Assembly (NCBI GenBank): GCA_020725115.1
Contig: DYFR01000006.1
Location: forward strand, 1 to 64,000
DNA from: Thiohalomonas denitrificans
Lineage (GTDB): Bacteria > Pseudomonadota > Gammaproteobacteria > Thiohalomonadales > Thiohalomonadaceae
Direction: 5' to 3'
DNA length: 64,000 bases
Shown here piece after piece: positions 22,213-30,503 of this stretch. How positions within the stretch are numbered: the first letter of the stretch is position 1; each line of letters begins with the position of its first letter. The notes under the pieces were generated by a model. The model saw only the letters and a list, made by a program, of their open reading frames with translations. It was not told the origin of the DNA and made no database searches. Both the position numbers and the translations under genes were made by a program.

Positions 22213-23463
22213 ATGACCGCGCCTTCCAGTGATTCCGTTCCGTCCGCCGGCAGCGGCGGCGCGCACAGTGCCGCCCGCCTGAACCGCTACTGCCTGTGCC
22301 CGCAGCAATCCTTGCAGGTGAGCGAAACCTATCCGCGCCAGGCGGCGGCGCCGCTGTATATTGCGCAGCCGGCTTACGCCGCGATGCGCGACACCATTGC
22401 CGCCATCCACCGCATCGTTGCCCTGCCGGACTGGCAGGCGCAGGCCCTGGCCGAAGCGCCGGCCGGCGCCGCCTTCGATCCGGGCCATCCCGGTGTGCTG
22501 TACGGCTACGATTTTCATCTTGGCAACGAGCGGCCGCAGCTCATCGAGATCAACAGCAACGCCGGCGGCGCGCTGATCAGCAGCGCCCTGCTGGCGGCGC
22601 AGAATTCCTGCTGCCGCGAACTGCACGGCGCGGCACCGGCGCTGGAGGCGAGCGCGGCGGAACAGGCGATCCTGGACAGCTTCCTGCGTGAATGGCGGCT
22701 AGCCCGAAATGAAGCACCACTGTGCCGCATCGCCATCGTCGATGAAAATCCGTCGCAGCAGTATCTGTTCCCGGAGTTTCTGCGCTTCGTCGAGCTGTTC
22801 GGCCGCGCCGGTATCGAGGCAATGATCTGCGACCCGCGCGAGTTGCAGGCCGGCGACAGCGGACTGTCGGTGAATGGCGCACCCATCGACCTGATCTACA
22901 ACCGCCTGACCGACTTCTACCTGGAGGCGCCGCACCTCGCCGCCCTGCGCACGGCGTATCTCACCGGACAGGTGCTGCTCACGCCGCATCCGCGCGGCCA
23001 CGCGCTGTATGCCGACAAGCGCCATCTGGCGCGGCTGTCCGACGCGGCGCTGCTGCAGTCACTGGGTGCACAGCCGCAGGACATCGCACAAATCACCGCC
23101 CACGTACCGCCGACCCGGCGCGTCACACCGGAGATGGCCGACGAACTGTGGCGCAACCGCCGCCACCTGTTCTTCAAGCCGGTGGCGGCCTACGGCAGCC
23201 ACGGCGCCTACGAAGGCGCCAAGCTGACGCGCACGGTGTTCGAGAAATTGCTGCACGAGGATTACGTGGCACAGGAGATGGTAGCGCCGTCGTTGCGTCA
23301 TGCGGTGGTGGACAACGAGGTGGTGGAACTCAAGGCCGACGTGCGCTGCTACGTCTATAACGGCGCCATCCAGCTTATCGCCGCCCGTCTCTACCGCGGC
23401 CAGACCACCAACTTCCGCACCCCCGGCGGCGGTTTCGCCACGGTGTGCGTCACCGCCGGCTGA
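22213..23463 (+). CDS. ATP-grasp superfamily protein, glutathione-synthetase-like
   Basis: About 416 residues from the ATG at 22213 (MTAPSSDSVPSAGS). Recognisable parts are a nucleotide- or substrate-binding segment (PQLIEINSNAGGALIS), a conserved YNRLTDFYL block, and a C-terminal ATP-grasp core (HLFFKPVAAYGSHGAYEGAKLT...EDYVAQEMV...ELKADVRCYVY). This suggests a carboxylate-amine or -thiol ligase, but neither substrate can be read from the sequence. The in-frame extension to 22135 runs through the 49-bp repeat and is less likely. A family E element follows the stop. Confidence 0.7.
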   Translation: MTAPSSDSVPSAGSGGAHSAARLNRYCLCPQQSLQVSETYPRQAAAPLYIAQPAYAAMRDTIAAIHRIVALPDWQAQALAEAPAGAAFDPGHPGVLYGYDFHLGNERPQLIEINSNAGGALISSALLAAQNSCCRELHGAAPALEASAAEQAILDSFLREWRLARNEAPLCRIAIVDENPSQQYLFPEFLRFVELFGRAGIEAMICDPRELQAGDSGLSVNGAPIDLIYNRLTDFYLEAPHLAALRTAYLTGQVLLTPHPRGHALYADKRHLARLSDAALLQSLGAQPQDIAQITAHVPPTRRVTPEMADELWRNRRHLFFKPVAAYGSHGAYEGAKLTRTVFEKLLHEDYVAQEMVAPSLRHAVVDNEVVELKADVRCYVYNGAIQLIAARLYRGQTTNFRTPGGGFATVCVTAG

Positions 23464-23467
23464 AACC

Positions 23468-23585
23468 GATACAAGAGAAATGAGCAAAGATGCAAGGGCG
23501 GGAACTTGCTGCGCTCGTGTTGTTTTGAATACAACCGTGCGCGCAGCGCACTCCACCACTTGTATCTTGCCACTTGTATCTTGTA
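23468..23585. repeat. Family E element, copy 1 (inverted relative to copy 2)
   Basis: About 118 bp. It starts with GATACAAGAG, ends in TTGTATCTTG, and carries a core with ACCGTGCGCGCAGCGCACTC. Its reverse complement aligns with 24098-24212, so the two copies flank the rhodanese gene in opposite orientation. Confidence 0.75.
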
Positions 23586-23593
23586 ACTATTGT

Positions 23594-24025
23594 TCAGCAC
23601 TGCTCCCACGGCAGGCCGTCATGGCGCCAGCCATTCATCGTGCTGCGATGATGATGTTCGTCCAGCTCGCCTTCGAAACCACTGTCGACGTGGTAGACGT
23701 TCTTCAGGCCGGCCTCCAGCAGCGCCTTGCCGGCCTCCTTGGAGCGCTTGCCGCTGCGGCAGATCAGGATCACCGGGGCACAACCCTCTTCACCGTCGCA
23801 CACGACACCACCGAGCAGCAGTTTGCGCACTTCGGTAACGAAGTGGGGATTCACGGTCCAGTCCGGCTCGTCGATCCAGGCGATGTGCACCGAACCGGCC
23901 GGATGGCCGACAAACAGAAATTCCATGGCGGAACGGATGTCGACCAGTACCGCGCGCGTGTCATCCTGCAGCATCTGCCAGGCCTGGCGCGGCGTCAGTT
24001 CGCCGAGGTGTTGGGTGTTGGGCAT
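23594..24025 (-). CDS. Single-domain rhodanese
   Basis: 143 residues, cytoplasmic. The active loop is CRSGKRS (catalytic Cys near residue 90), preceded by LVDIRSAMEFLFVGH. A GAGGAG Shine-Dalgarno precedes the ATG. Such sulfurtransferases often serve thiol or cofactor sulfur transfer. It lies between two inverted copies of the family E element, next to moaA on the same strand. Confidence 0.9.
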   Translation of the reverse strand: MPNTQHLGELTPRQAWQMLQDDTRAVLVDIRSAMEFLFVGHPAGSVHIAWIDEPDWTVNPHFVTEVRKLLLGGVVCDGEEGCAPVILICRSGKRSKEAGKALLEAGLKNVYHVDSGFEGELDEHHHRSTMNGWRHDGLPWEQC

Positions 24026-24097
24026 GCTTGGTACTCCTCAAAAATTCCACAACGATTCACGTAGGGTGGACAAGCGTAGCGCATCCGCCTTCTGAAA

Positions 24098-24212
24098 GCA
24101 GATACAAGATGCAAGTGGATGAGTGCGCTGCGCGCACGGTGGTTTGACTAAAAACAACATGAGCGCAGCGATTTCCTTCCCTTGTATCTTTTCTCTTGCA
24201 TCTTGTATCTGC
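24098..24212. repeat. Family E element, copy 2
   Basis: About 115 bp with outer arms GCAGATACAAGATGCAAG and CTTGCATCTTGTATCTGC, an 18-bp perfect inverted repeat. The interior core (GAGTGCGCTGCGCGCACGGT and AAAACAACATGAGCGCAGC) is shared with copy 1. It ends only 2 bp before the moaA stop codon and could serve as a terminator for moaA. Confidence 0.85.
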
Positions 24213-24214
24213 CG

Positions 24215-25201
24215 TCAGCCGCCCAAGGCATACATCGGTCGCAGCGGCGCCACTTGCGGGGCGTTGAAATCATGCCGCTCCGGCTTGTGCAGAATGGCGG
24301 CGCGGATCAGTTCGCACAGCGCCTCGTCGTCCATCCCGGCCCGCAGCGGCTCACGCAGTGACACGCTGTTTTCATTGCCCAGACAGAGTACCAGATCGCC
24401 TGCGGCGGTGAGGCGCACGCGGTTGCAGGTGGCGCAGAAGTGGCGCGACACGGCGGAGATGACACCGATGCGCGGCCCCGTGGCGCCGACGCGGTACATG
24501 CGCGCCGGCCCGCCGGCGCACTCGTGCTGCGGCAGCAGGTCGGTGCCGTAATGTTCCTTCAGCCGCGCCATGATCCGCTCGGCGGGCAGGTGGTGACGCA
24601 TGCTCCATTCGCCCTGGCCGCCCACCGGCATGGTTTCGATATAACGCAGTTCCAGGCCGCGCGCCTGGGCGAACTCGGCCATGGTGGTGATCTCATCGTC
24701 ATTGATGCCGTTCAGCGCCACCATGTTGAGCTTGATGGGTGTCATGCCGGCGGCACGCGCCGCCTCGATGCCGCGCAACACGGCAGCGAGGTCGCCACCG
24801 CCGGTGATGTCGGCGAAACGGTCGGCCTGCAGGGAGTCGAGGGAGATATTGAGACGTCGTACGCCGGCGGCGGCCAGGCCCGCCGCGTTCTTTTCCAGCA
24901 GCAGCGCATTGGTGGACAGGGACAGGTCGCGCACCCCAGGCAGCTCAGCGATGGCACCGGCCAGTGTTACCAAATCACGACGCAACAAAGGCTCGCCACC
25001 GGTCAGCCGTATCCTGTCCACACCCATGCGGGCGAACAGCCCGATCAGGCGTACCGTTTCGTCCTGCGTCAGATTGCCGGCCCGGCCGCTGCCGTGGGCC
25101 TCTTCCGGCATGCAGTAGCGGCAACGCAGGTTGCAGTGGTCGGTCAGCGACAGACGCAGATAGGTGATGCGGCGGCCAAAGTTGTCGGTTAGCGCTTGCA
25201 T
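24215..25201 (-). CDS. moaA: GTP 3',8-cyclase, molybdenum cofactor biosynthesis
   Basis: 328 residues. The radical SAM cluster is CNLRCRYC near the N-terminus, and the second Fe-S cluster is CATCNRVRL followed by the C of LCLGN. The chain ends in the Gly-Gly expected of MoaA. I chose the ATG at 25201 (MQALTDNFGRRITYLRLS). MoaA makes the first intermediate of molybdopterin, which the ArxA enzyme encoded at 30504-32987 needs. It is on the same strand as, and downstream of, arxR, but a family D hairpin separates them. Confidence 0.97.
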   Translation of the reverse strand: MQALTDNFGRRITYLRLSLTDHCNLRCRYCMPEEAHGSGRAGNLTQDETVRLIGLFARMGVDRIRLTGGEPLLRRDLVTLAGAIAELPGVRDLSLSTNALLLEKNAAGLAAAGVRRLNISLDSLQADRFADITGGGDLAAVLRGIEAARAAGMTPIKLNMVALNGINDDEITTMAEFAQARGLELRYIETMPVGGQGEWSMRHHLPAERIMARLKEHYGTDLLPQHECAGGPARMYRVGATGPRIGVISAVSRHFCATCNRVRLTAAGDLVLCLGNENSVSLREPLRAGMDDEALCELIRAAILHKPERHDFNAPQVAPLRPMYALGG

Positions 25202-25275
25202 GGCTGTTCTCGCGGTTATTGCCTGCCAAATCACTAGCAAGATCGGTGCCGCCCCGACAGATTCATACAAAATTC

Positions 25276-25420
25276 AGTCCGCCAATAAACGCAAATGGAC
25301 GCAAATCGAAATAAAGGATCCGGCCGTTAGCCCGTCGCACCGCTCCACCCATCGGGTGAACGGGGCTCACCTGTGTAACACCATGAATTATTTGCGTCTA
25401 TTTGCGTTCATTTGCGGACT
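25276..25420. repeat. Family D hairpin, copy 3
   Basis: About 145 bp with outer arms AGTCCGCCAATAAACGCAAA and TTTGCGTTCATTTGCGGACT. The arms repeat a 10-bp unit as in the copies at 9554 and 11397. It lies between the ends of arxR and the start of moaA. Confidence 0.8.
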
Positions 25421-25435
25421 GTGAGGTTTTCAGGT

Positions 25436-26782
25436 TTATTCGTCATCCTCCACCGTGTCGGCCTGGATGGCGTACTTCTTCATCTTTTCCCACAGATTCT
25501 TCCGGCTGATGCCGAGGTAGGTGGCGGTATTGCCGATCTGCCACTGGTGGCCATCCAGTGCGCGCAGGATGTAGGCGCGTTCGCACGCACGCATGTATTG
25601 CCCCAGTTCATCGCATGCCGGTTCTCCGGGCAGCGGCGCCGGCACCGGCTCCTCGATGGCGCCCTCGAACAGATCCTGCGGCATCAGGATCTCGCCGCGG
25701 GTAAGGATGCAGGCACGCTCCAGCGCATGACGCAGCTCGCGGATATTGCCCGGCCAGGGGTAATCCAGCATCGCCCGCTCGGCATCGGGATGCAGCACCT
25801 TGCCCTCGCCGGGATGGGCGGCGGTGAATTCCTGCAGGAAACGGCGCGCAAACCACAGCACATCCTCCTTGCGCTCGCGCAGCGGCGGGATGCGCAGATG
25901 GATCACGTTCACGCGGTAGTAGAGGTCCTCGCGGAACTGCCCCTGCTCCGCCATGCACTTGAGGTCGCGGTTGGTGGCGCAGATCAGGCGCAGCTCGACG
26001 CGAATCGGCTGCTCGCCGCCGACGCGCACCACGGTGCGCTCCTGGATGGCGCGCAGCAGGCGCACCTGCATGGCCAGGGGCATCTCGCCGATTTCGTCCA
26101 GCAGCAGGGTCCCGCCGTGTGCCAGCTCGAACACGCCCTTCTTGGTGCGCATGGCGCCGGTGAAGGCGCCCTTCTCATAACCGAACAGCTCGGCCTCCAG
26201 CAGGGACTCGGTGAGGGCGCCGCAATTCACCGCCACAAACGGTGCCGCATCGCCGCTGCCGTAGTGATGGATCAGGCGCGCCACGTGTTCCTTGCCCACG
26301 CCCGACTCGCCGGTAAGCAATATGGTGTTGGCGCGCTGCGCCAGGTGCGGCAGGGACTCCTCGATATGGCGCATGGTCGGGCAGATGCCCAGCGCCGGCG
26401 CCGCTTCGTCCGGCGTCGCGCCGGCGGCGGTCAGCTCACGCACCTTCTGCACCAGCTGATCCAGATCGAAGGGTTTGGTGATGTAATCGGCGGCGCCCAT
26501 CTTGAGCAGCAGCACTGCCTTGTCGATGGCGCCGTAGCCGGTGATGAACAAAAATGGCGGCCGCTGCGCGTAGCGCTCCAGTACCTGTTCGAACAGCTGC
26601 TCGCCGCTCATGCCGGGCATGCGGATGTCGCTGATCACCAGGCCGTAAGACAGTCGGCCGATTGCCTCCAGGGCCTCCGGCGCATTCTGAAACCAGTCGA
26701 CGTCGAACCCCTCCAGCTCGAAACGATCACACAACGATTCGCCCATGATGGCGTCGTCTTCCACCAGACACAGCTTGCTCAC
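25436..26782 (-). CDS. arxR: Sigma-54-dependent response regulator, ArxR-like
   Basis: 448 residues, NtrC architecture. The receiver domain has the phosphorylated Asp in VISDIRMPG (about residue 52). The AAA domain has Walker A GESGVGKE and the sigma-54 contact loop ELFGYEKGAFTGA. A C-terminal helix-turn-helix ends the protein (WQIGNTATYLGISRKNLWEKMKK). It overlaps the sensor kinase gene by 4 bp. The divergent arx operon has a sigma-54 promoter at 29257 and two palindromes upstream, the obvious targets. Confidence 0.88.
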   Translation of the reverse strand: MSKLCLVEDDAIMGESLCDRFELEGFDVDWFQNAPEALEAIGRLSYGLVISDIRMPGMSGEQLFEQVLERYAQRPPFLFITGYGAIDKAVLLLKMGAADYITKPFDLDQLVQKVRELTAAGATPDEAAPALGICPTMRHIEESLPHLAQRANTILLTGESGVGKEHVARLIHHYGSGDAAPFVAVNCGALTESLLEAELFGYEKGAFTGAMRTKKGVFELAHGGTLLLDEIGEMPLAMQVRLLRAIQERTVVRVGGEQPIRVELRLICATNRDLKCMAEQGQFREDLYYRVNVIHLRIPPLRERKEDVLWFARRFLQEFTAAHPGEGKVLHPDAERAMLDYPWPGNIRELRHALERACILTRGEILMPQDLFEGAIEEPVPAPLPGEPACDELGQYMRACERAYILRALDGHQWQIGNTATYLGISRKNLWEKMKKYAIQADTVEDDE

Positions 26783-28227
26783 GCTCGTTCTCCGTAAGGC
26801 AGGGCTACCGTGAACACGGTGTAGTCCGGTTCACTGTGCACATGAATGTCGCCGCCCAATTGCTGCGCAATCTGGTAACACACCCACAGGCCCAGACCAT
26901 GACCGGACTCCGACACGGGCGAGAACGGTTCGAACAGATGTTCAAGCTTGTCGGCGGGAATGTGGCGTCCGTCATTGGCCACCTGCAGGTGCAGACGATA
27001 ATTGTCGGCCCAGACCAGACAGCGCACCAGCCCGCCCTCCTCCACCGCATGCACGGCATTGAGCAGCAGGTTGATCAAGGTCTGGCGTACCGGTGTGGCC
27101 GGCAAATCAATGGGCTGTTCCAATTCGTTGTGCCACTCGATACGCGCCGATTTCTTGCCTGCCTCCGGCGCCACCAGGGTGTGGATGTCCTCGATATCCA
27201 CCGGCGTCAGGGTATGGCTGCCGGCCTTGGCCTCCACCAGCAGCGCGGCCACCGTGTCGCGGATCTGCAGCAGGCCGCGCTCCAGCAGCGACATGGTGCG
27301 GTGGGTGCGCTGGTTGTCGCAGTTGCCGTGGCGCTTGAAGGTATCGATGGCGTTGAGCATGCCGCCCAGCGGGTTGTTGATTTCGTGGGCGATGGAAGAA
27401 GTAAGGCGGCCGATGGCGCCGAGCCGATCCGCCACCACGATCTGCCGTTCCAGCCCCTGCTTCTCCTGCAACTCGCCCAGCATGCGGCGAAAGCTCAGGC
27501 CCAGGCGGCCGATTTCATCCTGCGACTCGTAGAGATCGCATTGCATGTGCTCCGGTGCCGTTTCCCCCAGCCGTTCCATGCAATTGGCCAGTTGCACCAT
27601 GGGCCGCGCCATGCGCCCGGCCCAGTACCAGGTGATGGGCAGCAGCACCGCCAGACTCAGCAGCGTCATCCATGCCGCGCGCTTGGCGATGGTGAGAAAG
27701 CGCGGCAGAAACATGGAGCGGGGGAAACCCAGCACCAGACTGCCGAGCCGCACCCGGTCGGAAATGATCGGCATCACCAGATAGAGATATTCCGCCAGAT
27801 CCAGATCCACGACCGCCGGTATTTCTTCCTGGTGCTGCAATGCCGCACGCTTGAGCAGGGCGAACTCGGCACCGCCCACCGCGGGGTCAGACAACATCGG
27901 AAAACGGGTCGGCTGATTGGCGATGTAGGTGTTGCCGGCATTGTCCAGCACCAGGATCAGCTCACTCTGCACGGAGGCCGCGTTACCGGCCATGGGATAG
28001 GCGGAATGGATCACCTCATAGGCCTGCCACACGTCGTCGTGCAGTATCGCCGGCACCAGGGTACGTACCAGCACGCGGCTCATGCCCTCGGCGTTGAACA
28101 GCAGATCGCGCCGCATGTCGTCGTAGGCGCGATACATCAGCGAAACGGTGACGAGCAGCGCCGTCACCAGTATCAAGATACTGGAGCGGATGGGAACCTT
28201 GTAGCGAAAGCTAAGGTTGTGCAGCAC
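26779..28227 (-). CDS. arxS: Sensor histidine kinase, ArxS-like
   Basis: 482 residues. Two membrane helices (about residues 14-31 and 185-205) flank a periplasmic domain, followed by a HAMP-like linker, a dimerisation box with the phospho-His in SIAHEINNPLGG, and an ATPase domain with N, G1 and G2 motifs (LLNAVHAV, GHGLGLW). It overlaps arxR by 4 bp and the arxX end by 17 bp. It probably receives the signal from the periplasmic protein ArxX and phosphorylates ArxR. Confidence 0.87.
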   Translation of the reverse strand: MLHNLSFRYKVPIRSSILILVTALLVTVSLMYRAYDDMRRDLLFNAEGMSRVLVRTLVPAILHDDVWQAYEVIHSAYPMAGNAASVQSELILVLDNAGNTYIANQPTRFPMLSDPAVGGAEFALLKRAALQHQEEIPAVVDLDLAEYLYLVMPIISDRVRLGSLVLGFPRSMFLPRFLTIAKRAAWMTLLSLAVLLPITWYWAGRMARPMVQLANCMERLGETAPEHMQCDLYESQDEIGRLGLSFRRMLGELQEKQGLERQIVVADRLGAIGRLTSSIAHEINNPLGGMLNAIDTFKRHGNCDNQRTHRTMSLLERGLLQIRDTVAALLVEAKAGSHTLTPVDIEDIHTLVAPEAGKKSARIEWHNELEQPIDLPATPVRQTLINLLLNAVHAVEEGGLVRCLVWADNYRLHLQVANDGRHIPADKLEHLFEPFSPVSESGHGLGLWVCYQIAQQLGGDIHVHSEPDYTVFTVALPYGERA

Positions 28228-29065
28228 GGCGTCCGTCCAGCACTCTGGCCATCATGGTTTCGATCCCCCGGTACAGTTCCGGCTCGACAGTCTGAAACCC
28301 CTCCAGGTTGAGGCGTGCCAGCAGGGCGCGACCCTGCTCGTCCCCATTCATCTCCAGCAACACCTCGCGCATCGCCGCCATGTCCGCGGTGGAAACCGAC
28401 TGGCGCGCGACCATGGGAGGAAAGCCGAAAGATGCCGAACGCTCCACCACCCGTGTGCGCGCGGTCAGCTCCGGATGCAGTTGCGCCAGCGTGTCCCACA
28501 CATAGCCGTCCACTGCGCCGCCGTCAGCGACGTTGGCGGCCACCGCCTCCACCACCTTGCGGTGCGACCAGGTGAAGAAGGTGCGACGGAAAAATCCCTG
28601 CGTACCCGCCTGGCTCTCCAGCAGGCGGTGCTGCGTGACCAGATAGCCCGAATTGGAGTCCGGATCGGAGTAGGCAAAGATGCGGCCGCGCAGATCGACC
28701 AGACTGCGGGTGGTTATATCGGTCGCCGGAACGATGAGATAGGAGCGGTACAGCGACTCGCCCTGGTAGACCGGCGCCGCCAGCAGCGTCATGTCATTGC
28801 GATTGCGCACATAGGGATAACCGCACAGCCAGGCAAAATCCAGCTCGCCCTGCAACATCAATTCGACCACGCCGCGGTAACTGGAACGTTGGGCGAATAC
28901 CACCGGGCGGTGCAGCTTCCCCTCCAGGTAGGCGCGCCACTCCTCCAGAAACGAGGTCTGGTGATCGAGAAACACCGGCGTCAGACCGATGCGCAGCGGC
29001 ACCTCGTCACGCGCCCACAGGGGGGCGCCGACGAGCAGCAGCACAAGGCAAACCATGCGGATCAT
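28211..29065 (-). CDS. arxX: Periplasmic PhnD-like binding protein, ArxX-like sensor
   Basis: About 284 residues from the ATG at 29065, preceded by GGAAAGG. A signal peptide (MVCLVLLLVGAPLWA) is followed by a phosphonate/phosphite-binding type fold (LRIGLTPVFLDHQTSFLEEWRAYLE...ELDFAWLCGYPYV...YSDPDSNSGYLV). No ABC transporter is adjacent. The gene instead overlaps the histidine kinase gene. This matches the AioX/ArxX type of arsenite-binding accessory sensor. Direct ligand residues cannot be proven from the sequence. Confidence 0.85.
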   Translation of the reverse strand: MIRMVCLVLLLVGAPLWARDEVPLRIGLTPVFLDHQTSFLEEWRAYLEGKLHRPVVFAQRSSYRGVVELMLQGELDFAWLCGYPYVRNRNDMTLLAAPVYQGESLYRSYLIVPATDITTRSLVDLRGRIFAYSDPDSNSGYLVTQHRLLESQAGTQGFFRRTFFTWSHRKVVEAVAANVADGGAVDGYVWDTLAQLHPELTARTRVVERSASFGFPPMVARQSVSTADMAAMREVLLEMNGDEQGRALLARLNLEGFQTVEPELYRGIETMMARVLDGRRAAQP

Positions 29066-29164
29066 GCGAACCTTTCCAAACTTGGCCAAGGGGTACGCGT
29101 ACTGCCACGCAAAGAACGGGCCGACCCCGTTATGGGCGGATTTGGTAACGCCGGCGGCACTATC

Positions 29165-29180
29165 GTTACCTCGCCGTAAC
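29165..29180. promoter_or_regulatory. Candidate ArxR enhancer site 1 (GTTAC-N6-GTAAC)
   Basis: A perfect 5-bp inverted repeat with a 6-bp spacer, GTTACCTCGCCGTAAC. Its centre is about 111 bp upstream of the predicted arxB' transcription start. A second site with identical arms lies 34 bp downstream, about three helical turns away. A related half-site (GGTAAC) lies at about 29144. Confidence 0.65.
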
Positions 29181-29198
29181 TCCACCATAGCATTCACT

Positions 29199-29214
29199 GT
29201 TACTCCCTGGTAAC
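29199..29214. promoter_or_regulatory. Candidate ArxR enhancer site 2 (GTTAC-N6-GTAAC)
   Basis: GTTACTCCCTGGTAAC: the same arms and spacing as the site at 29165-29180, with a different spacer. Its centre is about 77 bp upstream of the predicted start of transcription, a normal distance for an NtrC-type activator. Confidence 0.65.
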
Positions 29215-29256
29215 ACGGCACGGGTATTTCTGCCCGACACCCACTTTACACGGCCA

Positions 29257-29272
29257 TGGCCCTGTTCTTGCA
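29257..29272 (+). promoter_or_regulatory. Sigma-54 (-24/-12) promoter of the arx operon
   Basis: TGGCCCTGTTCTTGCA matches the TGGCACG-N4-TTGCW consensus, with GG and GC exactly 12 bp apart. The start of transcription would be at about 29284, 20-30 bp before arxB'. The divergent arxR gene encodes a sigma-54 activator, and two palindromes lie upstream. Confidence 0.8.
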
Positions 29273-29302
29273 CCAGGCGGTGTAGCAAACCCATCACATG
29301 GA

Positions 29303-30475
29303 ATGCCTCCGCCCATGACCGCATCCGCACCACTACCCTTTGTCCGTCTGCGCCCCGAGGCGCCGCTCGGACTGCGCGCCGCGGCCTGCCTGGCGCTGCG
29401 GGCACCGGTGGTGGGGTGTGCCGGCTGCGTCAGTGCCTGCGCCGGCGGCAAACTGACCCTGGGGGTGGGCGGCCCGGCCCTGGCGGAGGGCTGCGACGGC
29501 TGCGGCCGCTGCGCCGCCGCCTGCCCCACCGGCGCACTGCGTACCCCCGGCTTTGCCGTGACGCCTGCGCCGCAGGCCGCCGCCATCGAGCTGGAATGCT
29601 GGCGCGTCCCGGCCAAGGCCTCGCCGCGCGACAGCCTGCGCCTGCCCTGCCTGGGTGGGCTGAGTGCAGCACGACTGCTGGAGATCTGCGCCGATGCCGG
29701 CAAGCGCCCGGTCCGGCTGCTGGACCGCGGCTTCTGCACCGACTGCCCCAACGGCGGTGTTGCCGACAGCCACCCGGCGGCGGCAGCCCTGTCTGAAGCC
29801 AAGCGCCTGCTCACCGCCGTGGGCATACCGGAGGCCCTGCATCCGCGCCTGCACGCCGCACCGCTGCCCGCTGCGCAGCGCATGGCAGAGCCGCAGGGCT
29901 ATGCCGTGGAGCAACGCGTCGACCGCCGCGCCTTTCTCGGCGCCCTGTCCGCCCGCACCCTGGCCGCTGCCGATCATGTCCGCCCCCTGGGCCTGGCCGA
30001 GGCCGACACCACACCGGCCGCACTGCGGGAACGCGCCCTACCGGAGGAACGCACCCGCCTGCTCGCCGCCCTCAGACGGCTGGCACCCGACGCCCCGCTG
30101 CCCGCCGCGCTGTTTCCTTCCCTGCGTGTCGGCAGCGCCTGTACCGATCACCGCATCTGCGTCGCGGCCTGCCCCACCGGCGCCCTGTTCAGCTACGAGC
30201 GCGGCGAGGAAGGCGGCATCGCCTTCCTCGCCGCCGCCTGTGTCGCCTGCGGGGCCTGCGCCCGCCTGTGCCCTGAGGAAGCGCTCACGCTGGCGGCTGC
30301 CGGCAACAACCTGCGCCCCGAGCAGGCACAGGTCATCACCCGATTTTCCCGCCGCCATTGTCCGGAGTGCGGCAGCGAGTTCACCGGCGAGGAGGACACC
30401 TGTCCCGCCTGCCGGCGCAACCACCAGTTCGCGCAGAGTGCCTTCGGCGCCCTGTTCGGCAACCGGAGTCTGTAA
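29303..30475 (+). CDS. arxB2: Polyferredoxin-like Fe-S protein, ArxB'-like
   Basis: 390 residues. The N-terminal part has ferredoxin-type Cys motifs (GCAGCVSAC, then GCDGCGRCAAACP). The C-terminal part has two more 4Fe-4S motifs (CTDHRICVAACP and CVACGACARLCP). A zinc-ribbon-like ending follows (HCPECGSEF...DTCPACRRN). It is the first gene of the arx operon, where arx clusters as I recall them carry an extra Fe-S protein. The start may be the ATG at 29303 or the one at 29315; neither has a clear Shine-Dalgarno. It has no signal peptide, so it is likely cytoplasmic and may serve electron transfer or enzyme maturation. Confidence 0.75.
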   Translation: MPPPMTASAPLPFVRLRPEAPLGLRAAACLALRAPVVGCAGCVSACAGGKLTLGVGGPALAEGCDGCGRCAAACPTGALRTPGFAVTPAPQAAAIELECWRVPAKASPRDSLRLPCLGGLSAARLLEICADAGKRPVRLLDRGFCTDCPNGGVADSHPAAAALSEAKRLLTAVGIPEALHPRLHAAPLPAAQRMAEPQGYAVEQRVDRRAFLGALSARTLAAADHVRPLGLAEADTTPAALRERALPEERTRLLAALRRLAPDAPLPAALFPSLRVGSACTDHRICVAACPTGALFSYERGEEGGIAFLAAACVACGACARLCPEEALTLAAAGNNLRPEQAQVITRFSRRHCPECGSEFTGEEDTCPACRRNHQFAQSAFGALFGNRSL

Positions 30476-30503
30476 CAACAACGACCACCAGAGGAGGAGT
30501 CAG

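Noticed and set aside
28211-29065. Phosphonate ABC transporter binding protein
   Set aside because: The fold is PhnD-like, but no ATPase or permease gene is near, and the gene overlaps a histidine kinase gene, which points to a sensor role.
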